Positions 31,284-43,182 of a stretch of 64,000 nucleotides of DNA are shown here, one piece after another (within the stretch, counting starts at the first letter, position 1; every line of letters starts with the position of its first letter). Location: NCBI GenBank assembly GCA_015501585.1, contig JADNRY010000268.1:20959-84958 (forward strand). Direction: 5' to 3'. Source of the stretch: Rhodocollybia butyracea (Eukaryota > Basidiomycota > Agaricomycetes > Agaricales > Omphalotaceae). A program made the translations under genes and the position numbers. The notes under the pieces were generated by a model. The model made no database searches and was not told the DNA's origin. It was given only the letters and a program-made list of their open reading frames with translations.

Positions 31284-34200
31284 TAATTGGCTTGGTTTGT
31301 ACTGGGGTGTGAAAGGTGCTATAAAACAACCTATCAAATAAAATACTGCGCCTAACCAGACTATCAACTTGTTTAAAGGGAGCGAGGCTGGGTTGTCAAA
31401 GATTCCCCACAGAATAGTATAAGATCGAATATAAGCTAGAACACACTCCAGTGTCAAAACAATGAACTAGCAAAGTGGTGACAAAATCTAAGACATTTGT
31501 AGAACTGAACTAGCAAAGACTATCATCGAGTGCATGTGTGTATAACCAAACCAACAAAACAAAACCGATTATAACAAAGTCAAAACACTCCTAGGCAAAC
31601 TCTGGCTCTAGCTAGCAAAGTAACAACGAGGTTTGAAACACTCCTGGGCAAACTCTGGCTCCAGCTAGCATAACACCGTAATGTCCCTGACCAAACTTTG
31701 GGTCAAGCTACAAAACTGTAAGTGATACCAAATCACTAGGAACTCGCACCACAATCTTAGTGGCTTGCTAAACTTTGATTAAAAACTAGCTAAGGAACCC
31801 TCACTCTGGAGCTGAATAATTCCTTACTAGATATTGTCCCCTCTAAGGAAATACCTAGATTCACACTTAAGACTGATTAAATCTCAAATGGGCACAAAAG
31901 CTGGCATGAAGTATATTACACACAACTTCCAACTATGTTAGAGTGACAGCTACGCGACCACGCAAGCCCTCACTGGTCTACTCTAAACACTAGCGTAAGA
32001 TATAATATAATAAACTTCAACAATGAATACAAGTAACCAAACCAGCCTGATGAAGATCACTAAGGACTTCAAGAACTGGGTTGCCCAGGCCTATTATATG
32101 GGAACAGGTAAGCTTCGACGGTGAAGAGACTCTTAACTTCGTCACAACGGGTGGTTATGAGAGGTGGCAAGATAACTTCCTTTTATTGGATAAATACATT
32201 GGGCTTATATACTGGATTTATTCTAGTTTTATATGAAAAGAGATGAAACAGAGACGGAAGTAAAAGAAAAATAAGGAAAGTGGGGAAATTTAGCCAGGAA
32301 AGGAAACTCCTGCCTGGATTTAATATTACAACCTCGAGAAATCCGCCAAAACGTGTATATGGTCTGGACTTGGGTATGAAAATAAAAATATTAAAATGAT
32401 TAAGATATTCAGGTCCTAGAGATCTGGTTCCACATCAGACCATCCGCTCCACTGGAGGTACTATGTTTCATGCCCCAAGGGCTGTTCACCTAGGCTCTCT
32501 GATGTAGTTCTGGACACTTCGAGTTTCCCCCTTCCAGTCCTGTATCGTAATAACATGCTCAGGCATTGAGCCTTTTTGCTAGCTATACAAAGATACCCAG
32601 GCGGCCAGGACGTATACATTGGTACAAGTCACAAAGCACGCTATTAGGCCTAAAATTGGCCTAAGGCGTGTAACTGTACATTTTGACACTTTGTATGTGT
32701 TATACAATGCAATAAGAGAGTTATACGGAGCCCGAGCGTGATAGCTGTTGCCGAGGCAAAGAACTTAACAATAATACTCAGCGAGCCGTGAAGGTACGCC
32801 CACAAGCGTAGCCTAGAGCCAAGCTAGCGAGGATACCTGGGCTGCCCGGAGATGTAACGCTAGATTGTCAATCTAGTTATACCCAAGAGTGTAGACTCTC
32901 TAAACTACAGGACATCTCGAAGCGGGATAAGTACTAAGCCAACGCGTTACTCAAGGGAAGGAATTATGAGGGAAGGCATCCCTTGCACTAAGACCCCAAC
33001 GAGCTATGTTAAGATGTGGACTTTACAGTCCGTAACAAAGGACCAGAACGATCCCGAGGAAACCTTAGAGATCTATTCGCGGCACCGGTTGCAACCGTGA
33101 GGACGGTAGAAACATGCTTAGCAGTCCTACAGAAAGCTACGCGCCGGGGGCTAGCCTTGGCAAATCGAAACATTTGATCTTAGAAATCATACACGGAAGG
33201 TCTTATCCGTTAAAGCCAACTATCGGGAATCGCTTGTACATACTCAGCGCAGTTGCTCGAGATTATCATAAGTGGTGTCGTTGGAAAGCTAGATAACAGG
33301 CCTTCTTGAGAGAATGTTAATCACACTCAGGATGGACAGAACTATCCGAGGAATAGAATGAAACTCACCCAAGGGAAACTGGGCAGCGAGTGATCATGAA
33401 GCGTAAAGGTACTCCTGACCCCGGAGAATTGTGGAGTAATCGGAGAAACCTCGCTCAGATCAAAACACTCTAAAACTATGTTAATCCTCACGAAATCATA
33501 TTTTACCTCTGATATATACCCAAGAATGGACTATTTCTTTATCGTGTGTACCATATATAGGCTGGAGTTTCCTTTCCGAGCCAGATTCCTCTGTTCCACT
33601 CTCTTTCCGTCTCTCTCCGTATCTGTTTCATCTATTTTTCGTATTAAACTCTCTCTACTCAGTATATAAGCCAGATATATTTATTCAATAAGACAAGTTT
33701 CTTGCCCTCGACTTGACTGCTAAGACCAGTGCTTTAGGTGCGGTAGTGTTTTTGTTAGGTTGTTTTATAGCACCTTTCGCATACCTACACGTAAATACCC
33801 AAATAACGCGCAAGTGCCTTCCACATGCTTGGCGGTAAGTGCCCTACTACCCAGTTCCTCGAATTAATGTATTAGAATTTCACTAGTCAATAGTCGGCCG
33901 ATATCATATATCAAATTCGCTTCAACTAGATCTCTGCCACGGGTCCCTCTTTCGTTCCGACCAGCCAAATTGTTACAACTGAGATCCACCAGTCCGTAAG
34001 GCGATCCTAGATCTGTTCCTCTGGCATTCGTCTTTCTGCTAGCCAAGTACGAGGCTTGCTCCCTCTAAGTCCTTCCCTTAGTAATGCGTCTCCTAGCACT
34101 CATCCCACTTCGAGACATCCTTATATGCGGTCGTAAGCAATTGGGTGGGTAGAAACTAGACTGACAATCTAGTGCTAATGTCTCTGGGCACCTCGAGTAT

Positions 34201-34391
34201 ACTTCGCTAGCTTAGTATCAGGCTGCGCTTGTGGACACACCATCACAGCTAACTGAGTCTTATCGTTGAGATACTAAGCATCGGCTACAGCTATCATGTT
34301 CGTGCTCCGCATAACTCTCTTATTGTACATGTAGACCGCATACTGTGTCAAAATATATGGCTACAAGCCTAGCCGCAAAATCTGCATATTA
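31284..34391 (-). mobile_element. LTR-like element, outer copy, minus orientation, with nested copy inside
   Basis: Target duplication CCGG flanks it (31280-31283 and 34392-34395), and removing the insert restores the T module sequence seen at 26270-26300. Ends are TAAT and ATTA on the minus strand. Its first part (34391 down to 33810) and its later parts (32637 down to 32160, then 32050 down to 31284) correspond in order to 39453-41294. A second copy in plus orientation is inserted within it. No reverse transcriptase or transposase is found. Confidence 0.72.
32642..33805 (+). mobile_element. LTR-like element, nested copy with internal deletion
   Basis: Starts TATTAGGCC and ends CCAAATA, flanked by ACGC on both sides (32638-32641, 33806-33809). 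About 95% alike to 39453-40550 by eye, then jumps to the last 75 bases of the element, so about 680 bases are missing. A TATATAAG box and a following AATAAG lie near 33665-33695, as in an LTR promoter. Confidence 0.8.
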
Positions 34392-34949
34392 CCGGAGTGT
34401 AATCTCTTCTTATACCCACAGTGCTAATGAACATACAGTCCTCACTGCAACCTCTCCTGGTACCCAGACAATCTGCCCTCCATTTCCTCCACTCATCACT
34501 CATCACTAAACAGTTACCCCCCACCCCAGTTGAAGAAGACATCCAGCGGCTATACAGAAAGGCAGATCCATGCTTTCCCTGGTGTCCAAACGGTTCACAC
34601 TGGCAGTGGTAGTACCCCAGAGCACATCAACTGCAGACTCCCCGATGTCCTTATTGTTCCCAATGCAATTTACAAAGATGGTTGTGAGATGGTATCTGGA
34701 CAACAATCTCAAATAGCTACCTCTTGTGTTGTATATTGCTGATGTGGCAACTCCGGAGATTAGTTAGCCAGTAGGTTTGTATGTCCGTATACTTACTCAT
34801 CATATTAGCAATATTATACAGTATGTACAGTACATAAGCTTGCATGTAGTACCGTAGTACTCATGCGTTTGTGAGGTATCTAATACCTTGTTCAGGCACA
34901 CTAACTACTTGTGTTGGATCCCAGGACTGACCGCCTGATTGGACACTCA
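34392..34949 (+). pseudogene. T-module tail fragment, copy 2, joined to the NLR2 3' flank
   Basis: 34430-34710 repeats the tail of the T module (motif with IQRLYRKADPCFPWCPNG; also at 26450-26720 and 45290-45590). From about 34711 the sequence becomes the NLR 3' flank (compare 5505-5700 and 47580-48230), so the cassette junction lies here. Confidence 0.45.
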
Positions 34950-37900
34950 TCAGATACGAGTCAAATTGTTGAACTCCTTCAATGGCTCTGCTCCTGGCAA
35001 GCTGGTTTCTGTGTTGCAGAATCTCAGGGTCTGATCACTAGACCCAGACACAATGTGTTTTGCATCTGGAGAGTAGGCAACAGACTGAACCAAACTAGTA
35101 TGCCCCTTTAATGGGTCTCCTACTGGCTGCCCAGTTTCTGCATTCCAGATTCTCAGGGTTTGATCATAAGAACCAGACACAATGTGTTTTCCATCTTGAG
35201 AGTAAGCAACTGACTGAAGCCCGTCAGCATGCCCCGTTAATGGCTTTCCTACTGGCTGCCCAGTTTCTGCATTCCAGATTCTCAGGGTCTGATCATAAGA
35301 ACCAGACACAATGTGTTTTCCATCTGGAGAGTAGGCAACTGATTGAACCCAATGATTATGCCCCTTTAATGGTTCTCCTACTGGCTGCCCAGTTTCTGCA
35401 TTCCAGATTCTCAGGGTCTGATCAAAAGAACCAGACACAATGTATTTTCCATCTGGAGAGTAGACAACTGACTGGACATAATCAGTATGCCCCTTTAATG
35501 GTTCTCCTACTGGCTGCCCAGTTTCTGCATTCCAGATTCTCAGGGTCTGATCAGAAGAACCAGACACAATGTATTTTCTATCTGGAGAGTACGCAACTGA
35601 CTGAACCAAACTAGTATGCCCCTTAAATGGATCTCCTACTGGCTGCCCAGTTTCTGCATTCCAGATTCTCAGGGTCCGATCATAAGAACCAGACACAATG
35701 TGTTTTCCATCTGGAGAGTAGGCAACTGACTGAACCAAACTAGTATGCCCCTTTAATGGGTCTCCTACTGGCTGCCCAGTTTCTGCATTCCAGATTCTCA
35801 GGGTCTCATCAGAAGAACCAGACACAATGTGTTTTCCATCTGGAGAGTAGGCAACTGACTGAACGAAAGCATCATGCCCCTTTAATGGCTCTCCTACTGG
35901 CTGCCCAGTTTCGGGAATACTAGAATTGTCTAGCTTGCAGATGTTGAATTTCAACTTGGTCATCAAGACTTTCAAACAGGCATCTGTAAGATGCTTATGT
36001 TGTTCCTTCAGATTGATATTATACCCTCTTTTCTCTCCTTCATTTTGAATGAATTCTTTGAAAGATAAATGGAACTTGAGTTTGCCATCTTCACTTTTGG
36101 ACAGTACTGCCCCCAGAGATCTAACTGCATCCACAGTATAATCCCCTGTGAGTTCCCTCAATGCATTTTCCGTCACTGGGCGCTCAAGAATAAACAGTGT
36201 GCCAATGACATTCATATAGTCCACAGTATCATGCTCTGGGTCCTGAATGGCCTCTGTCAAAACGGTGCTGTATAGATCATATAGGACATCATAGGAATTT
36301 GGTCCGGAAGTGGATCCTTGCTGTTGTTTCCTCATAATGGCCAACTGTTTCTTGGGTGCCAAGCCATGAGCCAGGAATTTGAATGCTGTGTCTGCCAATA
36401 TAAAGAGTGACTCTACATAATCCAGCAACCATTGCTCATCAGCCTCAGTAATGGACTGATTGACTTTTTTGTTTTCCTTAATACATTGTCTGAGAAACTT
36501 TGCAATGTCATCCTGGGTATTTGGATCCTGCTGGATATCCATTTCTAAATGCCGCCCATCTGCAAAAACCTCCTTGATCTCAGGATTTGGCCTACTGGTT
36601 ATCACAAACTTGACCCAGTTATGATTCTTGCAGAGCTCTTTAACATCCTTTAAAAACAATTTACGGCTTCCCTCATCCTGGGCCCACTCATCAAGTGCAT
36701 CAATAATAACTAGTATCTGGCTTGTAGGAGCTTCATTTTTCTCTTTTTTCAGTATTTCCAGTGGCTGATGCAACAGATTGTTGAATTGGTAATGCAATCC
36801 ACCTGAAGTGCTTAGCTGTGGATCATCTGCTAAATATCTTCCAAATGCAGGAAATTTTCTTGCAATATTGTAGGCCACTGTGGGAACCAGAATATGCACA
36901 TCTTCAGATCTGGTTCCCCGTGTACAATGAAAACTAATGGCCAACTCAATACCAGTGAGATCTGGATCAACTGGTTTTTCGCGGAATTTCTGTTCAAGTG
37001 AGCCCACAATGGAACTTTTTCCTGTTCCTGCCAAGCCATGCAGCCAAACAATGCTACCCCTCTTGATGTCCTCTGCCAGCTTGGACAGAAGCGGGACGCG
37101 GGTATCCTCCATGCAAACTTTATAGCCTTCATGAGACTGAGGCTTCAACTTCTCAGTAAGGAATCTGGCATGCTCTGTGAAACAATACATTTTAGTTTCA
37201 ACATGTAAAGAATTTTTCATGCTCTTACCTGAAGAGAGGGTGAGTAAAGCAGTAACTTGAGCCAAAACTAATTTGTACTGTCCCTTTAAATCATCAAATT
37301 CACTGCGGAAGTCAGAAATTTTGTCTGCCAGCTCTGATGAGAACATTAGTTGCTCTGTTGATTTTCAAATCAGTTTACAACCTTTAGAAAGCCAATTTAT
37401 TTTTGCACTCACTCAGCATGTTTTCCTGACACTTGATCAAAACTTGCTCAACAGCACCTTTGATGCAGTTAAGGATAGATTCAATCAGTTCTTTTATCAT
37501 TGTTGAATGCTCCTTGAGTGGGCCAGCATCTGCAATGATGGAAAGCATGGCTCCCATCTGTTCAAAAACACTAAGAATATCCTGATGACACTTTTCCTGT
37601 TTTTTCAGAAACTAAAAATCCAAGTAAGTATTACTGGACATTCTCATATAAGCTCAATAAAAGGTCCTACCTCAAAGGTTTGAGTGGCTGCACCTATCAC
37701 CACTTTAGCTGTGGCATTTAACTGTTAAATTGGCCATTAGTTTTGAAGACTTCTAGCACTTTGAACAACTTAAGATTAACTCACTCCTCCCAAAGCACTT
37801 GCAATTTGCAAGATTACATCAAGCCCAGCTTGGTACTTGCCTAGTTTGGATACAAGTGATTTGGGAGGATTAAAAGTCTTCAAAATAGAATCAAGTGAAT

Positions 37901-38578
37901 ACTATTCATCTAATGTGAAGATGCAATAATGTGAACAAGGTGCAAGCACTTACAGCAGAAATGCTCAATATGATTGTCAAATCACTTCCCGGCAAGGTGA
38001 ATTCTTGAGTCTCGCCTTCAAGAATTTCAGAAATCCATGTTAATAAAGGCATTGGTAAATATCCAAGTTTGGTAGATTACTTACCTGTCACACCTGATTT
38101 GATAAATTGATCAAAAATAACCTCCGGTTTGAGTGAAAGGGGTTTGGAAACTAAAGATTTGGCTGAAAATGGTTTGCTGCGATGGTGCTCTTTGATGACC
38201 ACAGCGATAAATCCGTCTGTATCAACAACACTGCTCATAAAATGGTCAATCATGTACATATAACGGAAATCTGTAAAGCCAGTTTCATTTCCAAGCCTTC
38301 TTCTATCCGAAGTACATGCGGACTCCGGAGATTACTCCTCCATTTTTGCACATCTCTAACAAAATAAAACCAAAATAAAGCACTCACATGTTGTTATTCA
38401 CCTCCCATCGCATCTCACTATTTACATTTTGCCGGCTACTTTTGGCGAAACCGCCTTTCTCATCAGGCGTGTTATCTTTCTTAGCCTGAAGAATCACGGA
38501 GATTTTCCCGCTTTTTGGAGGGTTATCGAGTTTGAGCTTGATTGCTAGCATTTTTGCATGCAAATGAGCAGAAGACAT
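34950..38578 (-). CDS. NLR2: C2-like / helical / NACHT / WD40 receptor, intact frame
   Basis: Eight exons on the minus strand: 38578-38388, 38230-38085, 38015-37954, 37901-37785, 37721-37671, 37611-37413, 37354-37229 and 37174-34950. All phases agree, giving 1038 residues. Residues 1-133 resemble a C2 domain (MSSAHLHAKMLAIKLKLDNP at the start). Residues 134-320 are helical. The NACHT domain has Walker A GLAGTGKS at about 344-351 and Walker B ILVIIDALDEW at about 451-461. Seven WD40 repeats fill the C-terminus. The stretch between NACHT and the first full WD40 repeat, present in NLR1 and NLR3, is deleted in frame (SSIP joins ETGQPVG), and the final LLFWLPSQYR segment is also lost. Such proteins are cytosolic STAND ATPases in fungal non-self recognition; the ligand is unknown. 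ATG was chosen because the upstream in-frame codons lack ATG. Confidence 0.9.
34975..35910 (-). repeat. WD40-coding minisatellite of NLR2, 7 units
   Basis: Equivalent sites in the first and last unit (35817 and 35043) are 774 bases apart, exactly six steps of 129. Seven units make one complete beta-propeller. Variable triplets after KGH are DAF, TSL, TSL, TDY, NHW, ADG-type and TSL. Confidence 0.92.
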
Positions 38579-38810
38579 GAATATATGGCTGCGGCGTACC
38601 CTCAATCTTGAAAACCAATCTATAGATTAACACGAGTCAATTATCTATAAACAGATTTAAGTCTGATAATATACTTGGATAAATCGAGCTTTGGGTTAAG
38701 TGTGGTAGACATGTTGAACCGATACCGGATGCACGAAAATTTGCTGCAATGATGGTGGTACGATATCAAGAACAATCTGTTGACAGGGACTGATAACGTC
38801 AAAAAAAATG

Positions 38811-38843
38811 GACACGGGATCAAAGCTTTCGTGATCCCGTGTC
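38811..38843. promoter_or_regulatory. Inverted repeat upstream of NLR2
   Basis: Perfect 12-base arms (38811-38822 and 38832-38843, GACACGGGATCA type) around a 9-base centre, 233 bases upstream of the NLR2 ATG. Conserved in position with the NLR1 and NLR3 copies. Confidence 0.6.
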
Positions 38844-38869
38844 AGTTTTGACATTTGATCAAGCTCATT

Positions 38870-39452
38870 GCTTTCCGTTGAGCTTCGGCACTTGATCAAG
38901 TCTTCATCTTCATTATCCAGTCAACTTTCACGCCTATGCCTCCGCTTTATTGCTACAAAGATTCTTTTTCAGCGCAATCCGAAGGGTGGACGGGAGTTCT
39001 CATGCGAAGAGAACGTATCCCAGATTCGGCAGGCGTCTACCTGGAGTGTTTGGTCATGAGATGCAACGAAGAAGACTTGGTAGAGCCGGTGGCAGCCATT
39101 GGGAGCGGTTATACTGGGTATCTTACTGCCAACAGTTAATTTGATTCTTTTCTAGATTCGAACTCCACTTCGAAATCCCTCTGCTACTTCGAACTCGAGT
39201 TGTAGCAATATAGATAGCACAGCAGTCCATTTCCTCAACACCTCTAGACCAGTAACCATCGGAGGTATTGAAGCTATTGGTGCTGGTGAAAACTCGGTGG
39301 CCAGTCTTTCTTTTCCTCTCTCATCTTCTGAGATTCCTTCACCTTACTGTGGTATCGACAATGGAGCAAATCATCACGCTACGCTATATCCTGTAGCTTA
39401 AGAGCGCAATGAAACTTCGAGTAGCTGGTGGTGCTATTTCCCCGTTGGGCAT
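38870..39452 (+). pseudogene. P-module fragment, copy 4, left part
   Basis: Begins in the NLR2 promoter region and passes into shortened P-module sequence (compare 13770-14060). Stops at 39452, where an LTR-like element is inserted. No long frame. Confidence 0.35.
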
Positions 39453-41294
39453 TATTAGGCCTAAAATCGGCCTAAGGCGTGTAACCGTACATTTTGACAC
39501 TCTGTACGTGTTATACAATGCAATAAGAGAGTTATACGGAGCCCGAGCGTGATAGCTGTTGCCGAGGCAAAGAACTTAACAATAATACTCAGCAAGCCGT
39601 GAAGGTACGCCCACAAGCGTAGCCTAGAGCCAAGCTAGCGAGGATACCTGGGCTGCCCGGAGATGTAACGCTAGATTGTCAATCTAGTTATACCCAAGAG
39701 TGTAGACTCTCTAAACTACAGGACATCTCGAAGCGGGATAAGTACTAAGCCAACGCGTTACTCGAGGGAAGGAATTATGAGGGAAGGCATCCCTCGCACT
39801 AAGACCCCCAACGAGCTATGTTAAGATGTGGACTTTACAGTCCGTAACAATGGACCAGAACAATCCCGAGGGAAACCGTAGAGGTCTATTCGCGGCACCG
39901 GTCGTAACCGTGAGGACGGTAGAAACATACTTAGCGGTCCTATGGAAAGCTACGCGCCGGGATAGCCTTGGCAAATCGAAACATTTGATCTTAGAAATCA
40001 TACACGGAAGGTCTTATCCGTTAAAGCCGACTATCGGGAATCACTTGTACATACTCAGCGCAGTTGCTCGAGATTATCATAAGTGGTGTCGTTGGAAAGC
40101 TAGATAACAGGCCTTCTCGAGAGAATGTTAATCACACTCAGGATGGACAGAACTATCCGAGGAATAGAATGAAACTCACTCAAGGGAAACCGGGCGGCGA
40201 GTGATCAGGAAGCGTAAAGGTACTCCTGACCCCGGAAAATTGTGGAGTAATCGGAGAAACCTCGCTCAGATCAAAACACTCTAAAACTATGTTAATCCTC
40301 ACGAAATCATATTTTACCTCTGATATATACCCAAGAATGGACTATTTCTTTATCGTGTGTACCATATATAGGCTGGAGTTTCCTTTCCGAGCCAGATTCC
40401 TCTGTTCCACTCTCTTTCCGTCTCTCTCCGTATCTGTTTCATCTATTTTTCGTATTAAACTCTCTCTACTCAGTATATAAGCCAGATATATTTATTCAAT
40501 AAGACAAGTTTCTTGCCCTCGACTTGACTGCTAAGACCAGTGCTCCCTAGAACGTCCCCACGGGATCAGTAGCGTGACGCCTCCTGACTTGGTTATCTTA
40601 AGAAAGTAATAAACTTCACGCGCTTCGCAAAGCCCATTTATATCTTGATCGAATTTAAGTGTGTAGAGTTCTCTCAAACTCCAGATCAACTCAAATCTAG
40701 TTGCTTCCTTAGAGGGGACGGCTTCTAGTAAGGGATTATTCGGCTCCAGAGTGAGGGTTCCTTAGTTGACTTCTTCACGAAGTTAGACGAGCCACTAAGA
40801 TTGTGGTACGAGTTCCTAGTGATTAAGTTCACTCACAATATCGTAGCTTGGCCCAGAGTTTGGTCGAGGACTTTACGGCGTCACAGCAGCTAGTGCCAGA
40901 GTTTGCCTAGGGCTGTTGACAAACCTCGAGATTACTATTCTAGCTAGAGCCAGAGTTTGCCTAGGAGAATCTTAGTTTCGTTGTATTGGTTTTGGTTTTG
41001 GTTAATTGATTTGGACATACACACCTGGTTCCCTCGTACACTCATACACCCCAACTAGGCTTCTCTCGACTTAGTTCTAAGAGTTGTCTAAGCTTAGTTA
41101 CCCACGTTAGCGCTACAGTCTTGAACCTGGAGCAGTCGCGCGCGTACATCCGATATTACAAAGCTTTCCCTCGGGGAATCTCTGACAACCCGCCCTCGCT
41201 CCCTTACATATCGATAGTCTGGTTAGGTGCGGTAGTGTTTTTGTTAGGTTGTTTTATAGCACCTTTCGCATACCTACACGTAAATACCCAAATA
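39453..41294 (+). mobile_element. LTR-like element, most complete copy (1842 bases)
   Basis: Starts TATTAGG and ends CAAATA, with flanks GCAT (39449-39452) and GCGT (41295-41298), a 4-base duplication with one change. It lies inside P-module DNA whose uninterrupted form is seen near 29148. A TATATAAG box near 40473 and the AATAAG after it suggest an LTR with U3 about 1 kb and R-U5 about 0.8 kb. The last 200 bases have a frame ending in a hydrophobic WLGAVVFLLGCFIAPF segment, conserved in the inverted copy at 31245-31457. No polymerase. Classification is uncertain. Confidence 0.75.
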
Positions 41295-42539
41295 GCGTGT
41301 ATTGTGTGGGTGCTCTGAGAGTAGCAGGTACGTTTTAGTGGGACTTCTACTGACAACAATTCACTGATAACCTGATTCTCTATTCTATAGATATGAGTAT
41401 CGTACCTCTTAATGTCAAGGTTGACACAAATAATCGCTGCGTTTGTCGTTAGGTATGTACTTTCGTTACTTCAACTACACTACGTCTAATTGGTAATTTA
41501 CTATCGTGTAGGGGCGGTCAGGCGAGGCTCACGGAATCATCATGGGATGAGTGTGGAATCAACTTTTTTGGGTTGTGAATGAGTTTCTGTACATTGTACA
41601 TACAAACTGCTTGTAATGTTGTCAAAATTCCCCTCGTGTTCCTCCTAAGTATTGAACCCACAGCCTAGTACGAGTAGAAATATCAAGATGTGTATACTGT
41701 TTGTTGAAGACAGCATTACGCGGTGCATTTGGAGCGAACTGGGATAATGCAAGCCAGGATGTCATGCGTACAAAACAACGAGAAGGGCAAACCCGTGGAC
41801 AGCGAATAGGTCCAGTATCAACGACAGGAGGTCAGATCTCAGACACTAAACCAGGCATCAGAGCAGTCCCAAGACGCAATAATACAAAACTCACTTCAGC
41901 ATACCAACTATAACGCCAATCTCCTGCCTGGAAAAGTGATACCCAGGTACATCGCGCCATGTACAGCCTCACTAGTATTATGGCGGATGATATGAGGGAT
42001 ACCGATAAGAGAAGAAAGGTCAAAAGAATGAGGAGAGCAAAGGCGACGCAATGATTTGTGGAGGATAGATATGCCCCAGAAGAGGTTATGAGGTTTGAAG
42101 CGGTGCATTTGCCGTAACGAGGATAAACGAAGCAGTATGCCCTGCATGAAGCAGCAAATGGTGCCGGTGAACCCATGGACTGCGTCTGAACACGTCAGAA
42201 TGATCCATAGACGCAACGACAAAAAACTCACCTCAGAAATCCTGACCATAACACTAATCGCCGCCACACATGTGCCCAAGTAGACATGAAGGAACGTCTT
42301 GTCAGTCAGGATGTACCGTGCGGATGAGATGGCGACGCCGATAAGGAATAAGATCGATAAGAGAGATCCTACGGATGGATCAATGATATCTTGAGATCTT
42401 AAGATGGCGATGCCAATAATCGATAAGGCTTGGGGGATAGGATCGATAGAAGAATGAGAACGACGAGAACATAGGTGACTCGGGGATGCCATGCATTCTT
42501 TGTCTTTGTAGTTAGGTACCGGGTTTTGAGTGATGTTTG
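41295..42539 (-). pseudogene. End of P-module copy 4, then M-module copy 4
   Basis: 41295-41620 continues the P module. 41830-42500 carries minus-strand hydrophobic frames, including SVGSLLSILFLIGVAISSAR and FLHVYLGTCVAAISVMVRI, which look like successive membrane spans, and CCFMQGILLRLSSL. This is the best preserved M copy (194-codon frame at 41908-42492). A multi-pass membrane protein origin is likely; function unknown. Confidence 0.45.
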
Positions 42540-42980
42540 CCCGCCACCATTACCCTCGTTACTCTCGGTTCATCTGCCTCTTGAGTCTCCTAATCCAAGT
42601 TCTTCCTCGTGATATTCTTCTAGTCATTCCTTGAGAGAAAATGAACGTGGAAGGAAGTGTAGAGCCTGAACACCACACAGACAGGGATGTAGAAGACCAG
42701 AGCCCAGGAAAGCATGAACCGAGAGACGACATAAGCGGTCTACACGTGCTCGTGAGATTATCGACGCATTTCTGCCCGTCATTGGGCACTATACGGAAGA
42801 CGTGCAGAGAGAAGAGGACGCTGCAGAAATGGGAGCGTATTTTACCAGGCAGTGTATCATTAAGCAAGTCCTTATGCATCTCGACATACTTTGGCCTTAT
42901 ACCACAGGGTCTTTGCTGGTTGTGAACGGTTCACCTAGGACCTCTCGGAAATGCAATGGAACGCGTTCAAGGGAAAGAAC
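42540..42980 (+). pseudogene. T-module fragment, copy 3, left part
   Basis: Sequence parallel to 30480-30940 and 57400-57800. It ends with AGAAC (42976-42980), the left target duplication of the Copia-type element, and resumes at 44764. Confidence 0.4.
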
Positions 42981-43114
42981 TGTTGAACTTTAGACCCGGG
43001 ATATCCACAAAAGGACGCGAACGATAAACGACGACGTGGTATTAAGACAAGCAAGTGATGTATCATGTGACTACGGACTGTAAACTATGTACGGCGTCTC
43101 GGCTCATACCAACA
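42981..43114 (-). repeat. 3' LTR of gag-only Copia-type element
   Basis: 134 bases, identical by eye to 44630-44763. A G/A-rich tract lies against it inside the element (43115-43128 on the minus strand). Confidence 0.93.
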
Positions 43115-43182
43115 CACCCCCTGAGTCGAGACACCCCCAGAAACTATATTCATGAAGAGGGTAAAATGTCCAATGAGTTGAA

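Noticed and set aside
32642..33805. rRNA-like or structural RNA gene
   Set aside because: Repeated copies with target duplications, TATA box and decay fit a mobile element; no rRNA signature was recognised.
39826..40107. 93-codon plus-strand frame in the LTR-like element
   Set aside because: Its 33114-33296 counterpart keeps only the C-terminal part of the frame, and the inverted copy at 33864-34046 does not retain the frame, so coding is not supported.
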